Below the pieces are notes generated by a model. It was not told where the DNA came from, did not search any database, and was given only the letters and a program-made list of their open reading frames with translations. Below, in pieces: positions 21,201 to 28,718 of a stretch of DNA of 28,718 bases (position 1 is its first letter; every line of letters starts with the position of its first letter). This stretch comes from Priapulus caudatus (taxonomy: Eukaryota > Priapulida > Priapulimorpha > Priapulimorphida > Priapulidae): contig NW_014577174.1 in assembly GCF_000485595.1 (NCBI RefSeq), forward strand, positions 336,340 to 365,057, given 5' to 3'. The position numbers and the translations under genes are program-made.

Positions 21201-24200
21201 TATATTCGGAGAGAAACACATTGCACTAACATTTGTGCCTTTTGGCATAATGCGATTGTGTGTAGTGTGCGGGAAATTTTAGTTGTGACTGATCTGCAAA
21301 CCAATATTCTTTCATGAATAATATTTTACCATTTTATTTGTTGTGTGGGGGAGTAAAATTACAAAAGGGCTCAATTAATTTCACAATCTTCATTTCAGTT
21401 TGAAGGCAGGAAGTATTGTGAGCATGACTTTCATGTCCTGTTCGCACCGTGCTGTGGATCATGCAGTGAGTATGGCAAGATGCCACAGACGCTCGTTTGA
21501 TTGATTGCAGTGAACTTTCTTGTTATATAATAGCTCTAACCATGCAAGGTTTAATTCCTACCAATCGCTGTGGGCAGGCGTCGTAGCTGCCCCTCCTTAC
21601 TTGACGTAATGCCCCTGAAAATTTGATGATATACACAGCAATAAAACCATCGTGGCCTACACTGCTTGGTTCATTTCGCGGCTTTTCCACATGCCCATGT
21701 AGTGTATGTATCCCTCTTTGTCCCGCATAATAGATTGTTAAAAACTTTTCTTTTGTTGCTTTTGGTGGCCATTCAACTTTCCACGATACTCTGCAACAAT
21801 TTCTGATTAAACCCCCCCCCATGTAGTTTAGTTTATAGTTATCGATTTCTGTCATCGTATCTGACGTGTCGCCGTTCGTAAAACATTACAAAAAATCGAC
21901 TTCCGCTCGTAGCCTCTCTGTAGTCGTCGGAGCCCGTCGTCGCGTCTGACGCCGCGTTTGTTTGTCGGCAGACGAGTTCATCATCGGTCGGCGTGATCAA
22001 GGCGATGAACAACAACTGGCATCGAACTGCTTCAAGTGCGAGCTGTGCTCGTCCGTGCTGTCGACTCGCGCTTCGTGCGCAACGCGGCGCGAGCACTCTG
22101 CCATCGAGTGCAACGACCGCGAGAGCGCTGCGCCGGCGCGGGCAAATACGTGTGCCACAAGTGCCAGTGAGTGTCAGAGGATGGGTAGATGTAGGGGTGT
22201 GGGGCGAGGGTAGGTGTAGGGATGTAGGGCAGCGGTAGGATGTAGGGGGTGTGGGTCAGGGGTAGGTGTAGAGATGTGGGTCAGGTGTATGATGTAGGGG
22301 TGTGGGTCAGGGGTAGATGTAGGGATGTGGGTCAGAGGTAGATGTAGTGGTGTGGGTCAGGGGTGGGTGTGGGCAGCGGGTTAGCATGTAGGGTGTGGTC
22401 AGGGCGTAGTGTAGGGGATGTGGCGTCAGCAGGTTTAGATGTAGGGGTGTGGGTCAGGGGTAGATGTAGGGGTGTGGGTCAGGGGTAGATGTAGTGGTGT
22501 GGGTCAGGGGTAGATGTAGGGGTGTGGGTCAGGGGTAGTTATAGGGGTAGATGTAGGGATCCGGGGTAGGTGTAGGGGTGTGGGTCAGGGGTAGGTGTAG
22601 GGGTGTGGGTCAGGGGTAGATGTAGGGGTGTTGTGTGAGAGAGGGAAGGCTGCCGGCACAAGGAAATATGTGCCACAAGTGCCAGTGAGTGTTCCGTGCT
22701 CGAACGATTCTTATCGCCTCGCGAGTAAAATTTTCTTCTTGTGAAGAGTAACGGCGAAATAGATTACGGTAAAAGTGAGTATCAATAGCAAATGTCTATG
22801 CCAGACGTGTGAGTGACTGCGGAATGTTCAACGATTCGTGTCACTTCGCCCATAAAATTATCTGGTGAAGTATAATAATTTAGTAGATAGTAGAAGTTTC
22901 CTAAACACAGTGTGTGTCTTACCGCGTGCAATTAATTTACTCTTGAGCAATGTCTTGTACGAAAGATCATTTGCCTCGGTCGCAACACCTGTAATGAAAT
23001 GCAATATCCTACGTAACCTATGTTCTTATATCCTTAGACCTATATACCTAATACCTATGTAAATGCATTGATGGTAATTGCGGGCCTGCAATGAAAGTTA
23101 TGGCGTTTGTCATTGCAGTGCTATCATTGAGGATGGGCATATCAAGTTCCACGCTGAGACCTACCACCCATACCACTTTAACTGCAAGAACTGCGGGTAA
23201 GCTCAGCGCAAACGTATGTGTGTGTGCTAAAAAATAAACACGTGTCATAATTTGGGAAAGTCAGTGAGCAACCATTATGCCCACAACTAAAAATATGCTT
23301 AGTCGTGATCCGTGTACGCAAAGCAATGGGCAGCCATTGAATTTCTAGTTATCATAGTGCGACGTGATTCAATCAAATCAAATTTGAAACGATGTCCCCA
23401 AAAACAAGGAAATTTAGTCGCGGGTGAGTGAAATTTTGTGATAAGGACCTGAGGGTGAATGACACTGAAATAGTTTAAGGTGCACTGCGCTACACTGTCA
23501 GTATATGCAGGTGATGGCGCTGCGCTACACTGTCTGTATCTATGCAGATGTTGGCGCTGCACTCATTGTTAACTGCTGCTCTCTCGTGGTTCTCTCAGGG
23601 TGGAGCTGGACGTCGAAGCGAGAGAGAAGGAAGGCGAGCTCTACTGCCTGCGATGCCACGACAAGATGGGCATACCGATCTGCGGCGCGTGTCGGCGACC
23701 GATCGAGGACGCGCGCATCATAAACGCGCTCGGAAAACAGTGGCACGTCGAGGTCAGTGAGCGGCGAGGTTGTCGAAGGTCGTGGGCAGCGCGGTCAAGG
23801 TCACTGCGGCCGAGAAATCCCATGTTGTGTCCGATTCGGAACGTCTCGTTGCTTTTCCTGTCGATTCGTATTTGATTATCGGGTATCGCTTCGTGTCGAT
23901 GCAATAAGCATTGTACGTGTTTTGATAAAGTGGCTCCAACAACGGCGCCACTTTTCATATGTGTAGAGAGTTTGAAATAGTCTTGGTCATGCAATGTAGT
24001 ATAGTTCCTTTACATGCCATTAACGAGAGCAAATTGTGCGTATTGGAAAATGATGATGATTTACTCCATGTCTTTTTGCAGCATTTTGTGTGTGCGAAAT
24101 GTGAGAAGCCATTCCTAGGGAGCCGGCATTACGAGAAGAAAGGTTTGGCTTACTGTGAGATACACTACCACCAACTGTTCGGCAATGTGTGCTACGTCTG

Positions 24201-24806
24201 CAATCAAGTGGTCACCGGAGATGGTAAATATTGCTTGTGGTGTTTTCTGATAGACTGTTGATTGATGATTTGTTGTGCAATTCTGTAAAAAAGTTTTTAG
24301 CATTGTATTGCGTATAGAAGGATTGGGATAATATCTGTGTGATTGAGTTGTTCAACCGTGATTGATTGATAATTGGTGTTTGATTGATTGATTGCTTAAT
24401 TGATTTATTGCTGTGTTTGATGTTTTAGTTTTTCAGGCACTGAACAAAAGCTGGTGTGTGCAGCACTTCGCTTGCTCTCTTTGTGACATTAAGATGGGAC
24501 CGAAGTAAGTAATGCATAATTTACAAAGTTAATAATAATGTAGCATTACGACAATCTAGTTCTGTAGAGAGCTGCAGCTCTATATAAATATATAGTAAAC
24601 AACTGTGTGCAATGTATAATAACGTAATACATGCGGTTTGTTTATGGTGTTTTTCATTTCCTGCTGTATATTACGTAATTTGTTCTTGCAGGACCAAATT
24701 CTACGAGTTGGACTTGAAGCCTGTATGCAAGAAATGCTACGAGAGATTCCCTGGAGAGCTTAAACGCAGACTAGCCAAGGCATTCAAAACCAGTCCTCGA
24801 AAATGA
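15922..24806 (+). CDS. LIMS1: PINCH/LIMS adaptor protein with five LIM domains
   Basis: Coding exons: 15922-15947 (exon from 15886), 16097-16207, 16491-16536, 16918-16984, 17488-17680, 23119-23196, 23599-23752, 24082-24223, 24429-24504 and 24692-24806 (TGA). All phases agree, giving 335 aa; human PINCH1 has 325. All LIM zinc ligands are present: LIM1 C19 C22 H41 C44 C47 C50 C68 D71; LIM2 C80 C83 H100 C103 C106 C109 C127 C130; LIM3 C144 C147 H164 H167 C170 C173 C190 C193; LIM4 C202 C205 H223 H226 C229 C232 C250 H253; LIM5 C262 C265 C282 H285 C288 C291 C310 C313. A basic tail follows. In the family LIM1 binds the ankyrin repeats of ILK, forming the ILK-PINCH-parvin complex at integrin adhesions. 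The ATG context CACCATGG is strong, although the frame is open to the exon's 5' edge. Intron 6 (17681-23118) contains the assembly gap and an extra copy of exons 1-6. Confidence 0.95.
17686..17882. repeat. 25-bp GT-rich minisatellite, LIMS1 intron 6 (first copy)
   Basis: Tandem units of the type GTAGATGTAGGGGTGTGGGT CAGGG start right after the exon 6 donor. Units alternate AGATGTAGGGG, AGGTGTAGAGA and AGATGTAGTGG variants. The array stops abruptly at the sequence starting CAGTGTTCGAAATT. Confidence 0.9.
17883..18158. mobile_element. Possible hAT-type element truncated by the assembly gap
   Basis: The minisatellite is interrupted by sequence starting CAGTGTTCGAAATTCACGTC followed by GGCCCGTCGGCCCGCC. 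A CAGTGTTCGAAA-type start is common among animal hAT element termini. The second copy of the locus has minisatellite at this point instead, so it may be a polymorphic insertion. Only one end is visible because the N gap follows, and the family assignment is tentative. Confidence 0.4.
18159..18168. other. Assembly gap (10 Ns)
   Basis: Ten ambiguous bases separate the putative insertion on the left from a CA repeat on the right. The right side then repeats sequence already present from about 13.8 kb, so the gap marks a contig join and not a measured distance. Confidence 0.99.
19685..19940. mobile_element. Tc1/mariner-type MITE, copy within the duplicated block
   Basis: This is the counterpart of the element at 15227-15481, with the same termini and the same TA flanks (19683-19684, 19941-19942). 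It is a passenger of the block duplication and not an independent insertion. Confidence 0.8.
20350..22166 (+). pseudogene. Second copy of LIMS1 coding exons 2-6, frame-disrupted
   Basis: Exon equivalents: about 20350-20414, 20565-20677, 20963-21010, 21399-21465 and 21972-22166. The exon matching 16097-16207 has four one-base indels in about 111 bp. The 46-bp exon has two extra bases (48 bp), and the LIM2 exon (195 instead of 193 bp) has several compensating indels and loses its ligand spacing. Only the 67-bp exon is identical in length and frame. Such uniform indels, with introns affected to a similar degree, point to uncorrected read errors and not to pseudogene decay. It should not be annotated as extra LIM exons. 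Confidence 0.8.
22172..22640. repeat. 25-bp GT-rich minisatellite, LIMS1 intron 6 (second copy, longer)
   Basis: Same unit as at 17686-17882 but about 470 bp long. Units from 22360 to about 22440 are ragged with indels. From about 22440 the array becomes regular again, which suggests the low-accuracy segment ends there. Confidence 0.9.
22641..22692 (+). pseudogene. Diverged partial copy of the 3' end of LIMS1 exon 6
   Basis: AAGGCTGCCGGC and GTGCCACAAGTGCCA followed by GTGAGTGT match the end of exon 6 and its donor (17640-17688). In between, GCGGGCAAATAC is changed to ACAAGGAAATAT and two bases are missing, which breaks the reading frame. The substitutions make this a real older remnant, unlike the indel-only second copy. 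It sits just beyond the minisatellite, so an ancient array-mediated tandem duplication is likely. Confidence 0.65.
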
Positions 24807-25311
24807 GCCATGGCTGCATAATGACCTTCAATGCTCCATTGTATGTCATATTTATTCCCGTACCAACGTAGTGAAGCTATGTTTGATAGTTTCATTTATA
24901 GTGCTTTTAATATCCCACATAGTAGCATGTATAAATGGACTAAACATAGAAAGGCAATGTTATCAATGAATAGTCCACGTTTTGAGTGGTTTAGTTTTAA
25001 AATTTGTGTCTACTCCACTTAAATCATGTTACAAAATGTTGATTTGGTATGCAGTTGTTTTTGTAAGTTTCTGTTAGGTGCCGTTCTATATGGCTACTGT
25101 GTTGACCATACTGAACAATTTGACGCAAACATGATTTCTACGTTTAATGCTGTAAATTTAAGATGGAAACACAAGGCCTGATCATGATTTTGCGTAACTT
25201 TCATTGTGATGTGCGTCATAGGATTATCAGCCATAAAACTAATATGGTTTCTTTTGTTGTCATACTGAGTGGTTGCCATTTCTATTCTATTTTAAACTTA
25301 TAGCTCATATA

Positions 25312-26023
25312 AATAAAACACACTAGATTGCCAAGACGTGCAAAACATCTAGAAGAAGAGATATAGACTAATTATGATTACATGTGCAATTGTGTTATCT
25401 ACTTATTATCATTATTATAGCAATTTATTTATGGTTTATCCAGCTTGATACATAGCATAGAGGTTAATTGACTATGTAGACTGGTGTCCACGTGGTAGAC
25501 ACACGCATGTTGCCACTGGAAAGTCATAAGTTTTATTGTTTATATGACTAACCCGATGTGCCATATATGCCTTATACAATATGAGTAAGTTTTATTATGA
25601 ATAAAAAGTAGGCCAGTATTATTCTTACATGGTAGTTTTTGGGACGTAGTCTGTATGCGTCACAGGATTGATATGTAACAATATTAATGAAGCTTTTGCT
25701 ACGTAGCATTTCGAATGTCATATTTATGAGAACTATTAATATTAATAGTGTGTGGTTTTATATTTATAACGCAATATCTGACATTGTTTATGTATATTTT
25801 CATAAAAGAATGTACGTAAAAACAGTATTTATTGTAGGTAGTTCTTATAGTTGAGACAATACTTAGTTATATCGAACTCAATTAACAAATAAAAAATTGT
25901 GTGCTAACGAGAGCAAAGTGTAACAAGTATTATTTCTGCATTCACTGTGCATGTTCATACACAGTTTCTTGAGCCGCAATGAGATAACGTGGGAGAACTA
26001 AGTACGTACTTTATAATAATAAA
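25312..26023 (+). terminator. Cluster of candidate polyadenylation signals for LIMS1
   Basis: AATAAA hexamers occur at 25312-25317, 25600-25605, 25888-25893 and 26018-26023, giving possible 3' UTRs from about 0.5 to 1.2 kb. Which is used cannot be decided from sequence. Confidence 0.4.
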
Positions 26024-26040
26024 GCATTGGAATATACTTG

Positions 26041-26115
26041 TGGGTGCGTGTTCGTGCGTGCGTGCGTGTGCGTGCATGCGTGCGTGCGTGCGTGTGCGTG
26101 CATGCGTGCGTGCGA
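26041..26115. repeat. GTGC/GTGT low-complexity tract
   Basis: Tandem GTGCGTGC units with GTGT and GCAT variants. The open frames through it are repeat artefacts. Confidence 0.9.
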
Positions 26116-26445
26116 GCGAACTCGTATGAATACGTACATGTGCATGTATGTGTACAATACATTATACACCACGCTAGACGCATATATAATGAAATACAGG
26201 GCTATCTAAACAAATTCTTAGCAACATTTTGGCAAGAACATAATTTCGTAACTTATATTGAGTAATTGCGTAGGATACGATTAATGATTTCGATAACTCG
26301 GACCATCGATAGCCTTTGATTTTGAGCAGTAGTAATGGTTTTTTTATCAGCAACTTATTTGCAATAACAAACGTTTTTCTATTGGCTGAATACGGTACAT
26401 TGGATCCACGGCACATTTGTTGATAAACAAAGTGACGTTTCAGAA

Positions 26446-26451
26446 CACGTG
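26446..26451 (+). promoter_or_regulatory. E-box CACGTG just upstream of the WDFY start codon
   Basis: A palindromic CACGTG lies 10 bp upstream of the ATG, in the context AACACGTGAT. It would be in the 5' UTR or core promoter and could bind bHLH-zip factors of the USF/MITF/TFE type. One hexamer is weak evidence. Confidence 0.3.
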
Positions 26452-26461
26452 ATAGGGAAAT

Positions 26462-26613
26462 ATGGCTGCTGAGATTCAATCCGATTCTTATAATTCTGGT
26501 ACTGTTAGGAAGAAACCTTATCTTCTTAATAAGCTAGAAGGATGTGATAGCACAATAAATGCTGCAGTAATGATTCCTCGGGAAGAGGGTGTGATCAGTG
26601 TGAGCAGCGACAG
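26462..26613 (+). CDS. WDFY2: WD-repeat and FYVE-domain protein (WDFY1/2), first coding exon
   Basis: The exon codes for 50 residues plus two bases of an Arg codon and ends at a consensus GTGAGT donor (26614). The N-terminal MAAEIQ, the later [11 protein letters not shown] and [15 protein letters not shown] line up with the start of vertebrate WDFY1/WDFY2, where this segment opens the first WD repeat. Family members are early-endosome proteins of about 400 aa with seven WD repeats and a PI3P-binding FYVE finger. Only the beginning is present; the rest lies beyond the window. An in-frame TAG at 26453-26455 fixes this ATG as the start. The residues do not separate WDFY1 from WDFY2, and invertebrates usually have a single orthologue, so the symbol is nominal. 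Confidence 0.85.
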
Positions 26614-26915
26614 GTGAGTAGCTTCATAATCAACGTAAACATAGACATCGTTTTGGTTTCATACATGTTATCAATGGAAATTTCTCAAATGGAGCGGCTG
26701 ACTTGGTCTCCAAGTTGTCAATTCGCCCTCTTTCGCTCAATGCCATTGACAGTCGGTATCGGTGCCATTTAATTGTACATTAATTTAACTGTTTCGCAAA
26801 TATAAATAATTAGAATTTAGTTAAGTAGACCGCTAAAATACTCGTTCAGTTCATGATTAGAGAGCAAGATCATGACCGAAACTACCTTTGTGTGGGCAAT
26901 TCCACGAAAAACGTT

Positions 26916-27118
26916 GGCTCAAGGATAGAGAACATGGGTCCCAATAAAACCAATGTGCCTAACCCTAACCCTAACCCTAATTTTAACCCTAACCCTAACT
27001 CTATACCTAACCCTAACCCTAACAATAACCCTAACCTATTATATTGATATAATATTATATTTATATTGATGTAAATGACATTGATATTATTGGGACCCAT
27101 GTTCTCTATCCTTGAACC
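26916..27118. mobile_element. MITE with GGATAGAGAACATGGGTCCC termini and telomere-type repeats
   Basis: Inverted termini of about 31 bp (GG(C/T)TCAAGGATAGAGAACA and onward to GGGTCCCAATA) enclose about 140 bp. Direct repeats AAAACGTT flank it (26908-26915 and 27119-27126), an 8-bp target duplication as made by hAT-type transposases. The interior has several CCCTAA blocks (about 26958-27035) interrupted by ATTTT, TATA and AATAA spacers, then AT-rich sequence. It lies in WDFY intron 1. No coding capacity. Confidence 0.85.
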
Positions 27119-27253
27119 AAAACGTTCACTCGAGTAAAAACATTAATTGCCTAGGTTTATGTAGATTGCTTTTAAATGATCGAAGTCTAAATATGCATAT
27201 ATTAAGTCATATACTAACTTTCATCATAACTGAGGCTGTACAGTGTCAGTACA

Positions 27254-27509
27254 GCTGAGAGGGTCTATGTCCCCCAGGGTACTGCCGGAACGCACCCTGG
27301 ATACGTTCCGGTGTACCCTGGTACTATCTAATATGCCGGACCGTACCTCGCCTACTCCACTAACGAGTCTAGGGAGTCGCCTACGCCTACTCCCTAACCC
27401 TAACCCTAACCCTAACCATATCAGATAGTTACCAGGGTACGTTTCGGTATACCGGACCGTACTCAGGGTACGTTCCGGCAGTACCCTGGGGGACATAGAC
27501 CCTATGAGC
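27254..27509. mobile_element. AGGGTCTATG-family MITE carrying telomere-type repeats (copy 2)
   Basis: Termini GCTGAGAGGGTCTATGTCCC and, inverted, GCTCATAGGGTCTATGTCCC. Flanking direct repeats GTCAGTACA (27245-27253 and 27510-27518) form a perfect 9-bp target duplication. The body is closely similar to 6060-6312, including the GTACCTCGCCTACTCCACTA segment and a CCCTAA array at about 27393-27416. This copy has a longer right arm, the expected full inverted repeat. It lies in WDFY intron 1. Confidence 0.88.
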
Positions 27510-27701
27510 GTCAGTACAGTGATAACCCTTGTCCGTTTTCTGTCATGTCCATTACAGAAACTAAATGTCCAATCTCTGAGGAACTGTTCAGTGAAATATC
27601 ACATAATTTGTCATGTACATCCGTGGCTGTCGAATGGTACTAATTCACAAAATAAAACAAAATTTCTTCTTTTTATTAAGAAAGGAAGTGCACCGGAACT
27701 T

Positions 27702-27770
27702 GGATCCGGCCGGAACTATCCGGCCGGATCCCCAATTTTTCAGAGTTCCGGTTCTAGCCAGAACCGGAAC
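27702..27770. repeat. Two adjacent perfect GC-rich hairpins
   Basis: GGATCCGGCCGGA (27702-27714) pairs with TCCGGCCGGATCC (27719-27731) around ACTA. GTTCCGGTTCT (27745-27755) pairs with AGAACCGGAAC (27760-27770) around AGCC. Both stems are perfect with 4-base loops, and both contain CCGG. Their CCGGAAC/GTTCCGG pieces suggest a common origin, possibly a transposon fragment. Confidence 0.85.
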
Positions 27771-28424
27771 TTTTTCCTAATTTCATTTCTGCTACAATTA
27801 TGAGTCAATTAATAGAGTCAACTTGCTGACAATATAGTGTTAAAAACTTCGCACTATTCCGCCCAGAAAACGCTTGCCACTTGAACACCGGCTAATTAAC
27901 TAACTGAAGTTACTGAACCTAACTGATGTTAGGTGATTCACGAGATTTTCTTTTAAAATCAAATACTCTTAGAGCCACATGAATGGCATCTGTCTGTTAG
28001 TTGAAAATAATCGACTAAAACCAGTGATACTGCAACATGCAGGTTTTGCCGCAGAATTTGCTTGCGAATAAGATGCCAGAATTGATTGCTGAATGATTCA
28101 GAAATACCATTGTTCATGTATTCACATAGACCAATAAATTATGCTCTAGAAATTTGTATAATCTGGCATTATTTTTCTAGAGCCCAATAACCATGCATCC
28201 ATAGTAAAAATTGGCTAATTTTGTCATATAGAGGTGTACGACACTACAAAATAATTGCCATGCAATGCCTTTTATTGTATAAAAATATCGCGACGTCAAA
28301 TATTGGTGGGAAAAGATTATTATTCCGACGAGTGGCCCAGTGTATTTAGGCCAGATTACAATTTCAGTTCTGACAAAGTTTAGAAGATTTCTCGTTTTTA
28401 ACTCTCTTATACATGGTCATATTC

Positions 28425-28456
28425 ACACGCACGCACGCACGCACGCACGCACGCAC
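28425..28456. repeat. ACGC tetranucleotide microsatellite
   Basis: About eight tandem ACGC units ending in an ACACAC run. Confidence 0.9.
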
Positions 28457-28718
28457 ACACATATATGTAGCCTGTCAGATCAAAACATGCCGTAGGTCTC
28501 AATTCGGACATTATGAGTTAGTAGTTTTATCAGAAAGACCATTCAATTCTGGTTATTTTGACACCAAGATCTTCTTCCTAGGTCACATAGTTCGGAAGTT
28601 ATGAGCATTTGAGTAGTTGGAATCGGGCTGATTTTGGAAAACAAAGTTCAGAGTAATTAGGTCATAAAGTTAAAGTTTGTTTTCATTTGGCCTTCATTTG
28701 GACCAAAAAAATTTTTTT

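Larger units (their letters stand above)
18169..22363 (+). repeat. Second copy of the LIMS1 promoter-to-exon-6 block
   Basis: It starts in a CA tract (18169-18247) and runs collinearly with about 13.8-17.88 kb: the same promoter motifs, the same Tc1-type MITE, exons 2-6 and the minisatellite. Differences are mostly scattered one-base insertions and deletions, often in homopolymers or at CG dinucleotides, with few substitutions. Homology ends in the minisatellite where the first copy has the putative insertion. It begins right after the N gap. An unmerged haplotype or overlap is the simplest reading. Confidence 0.85.
24807..26445 (+). other. LIMS1 3' UTR and short intergenic region
   Basis: AT-rich sequence without recognisable exons. 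Candidate poly(A) signals lie at several points (separate entry). The WDFY upstream region must lie in the last few hundred bases, but no TATA box is assignable. Confidence 0.5.
27519..28718. other. Remainder of WDFY intron 1
   Basis: No second WDFY exon was recognised. The sequence is AT-rich with two GC-rich hairpins (27702-27770) and an ACGC microsatellite (28425-28456), and ends in a poly-T run. No other gene was seen. Confidence 0.5.

Noticed and set aside
20350-22166. Tandem exon duplication giving a PINCH protein with extra LIM1-LIM2 domains
   Set aside because: The second set is frame-broken by read-like indels and starts right after an N gap, while the first set already completes a normal five-LIM protein.
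26853-27100. Pro-Asn repeat frame on + and Leu-Gly repeat frame on -
   Set aside because: These are translations of the CCCTAA arrays inside a MITE.
1-28718. CRISPR arrays, bacterial operons or viral genes
   Set aside because: The repeats are microsatellites, minisatellites or transposon termini, and the genes are spliced animal genes. No viral or prokaryotic coding sequence was recognised.

Overview
The window is nuclear DNA from an intron-rich invertebrate metazoan. Three conserved animal genes lie head to tail on the + strand with GT-AG introns, and no operons, RBSs or prokaryotic genes are visible. TTAGGG-type (CCCTAA) blocks, many short inverted-repeat transposons and abundant CA/AT microsatellites fit a marine-invertebrate-like genome. 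I cannot name the species. The sequence is a draft assembly: it has a single N at 766 and a 10-N gap at 18159-18168.

Layout. 1-2139: microsatellites, a 650-bp foldback element and the upstream region of the first gene. 2140-8476: PRPF38B, nine coding exons reconstructed in frame (431 aa): a PRP38 domain followed by an Arg/Ser-rich tail. 8477-13800: 3' UTR, then about 4 kb of transposon-dense intergenic DNA, including nested elements at 10353-12272, and a 460-bp CA tract. 14469-24806: LIMS1/PINCH, a probable non-coding first exon plus ten coding exons reconstructed in frame (335 aa, five LIM domains with all zinc ligands). 24807-26445: candidate 3' UTR and intergenic DNA. 26462-26613: first coding exon of a WDFY1/2 orthologue, with its first intron running past the window end.

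The LIMS1 locus is disrupted at assembly level. The block from the CA tract to the intron-6 minisatellite (about 13.8-17.88 kb) is repeated at 18.17-22.36 kb, just after the N gap. In the second copy most exons carry scattered single-base indels. The first copy's exons splice cleanly to the unique exons 7-11, so the second is best read as an unmerged haplotype or overlap built from low-accuracy reads, not a real exon duplication.

The most distinctive biology is in the transposons. Four short inverted-repeat elements of at least two unrelated terminal families (one with about 9-bp and one with 8-bp target duplications) each contain CCCTAA telomere-type arrays, all in the same orientation. A small palindrome family sits inside two otherwise unrelated larger elements. 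Intron 4 of PRPF38B contains a well-formed 34-nt cryptic exon whose inclusion would create an immediate stop codon, a candidate autoregulatory poison exon. I found no evidence for a new multi-gene system.
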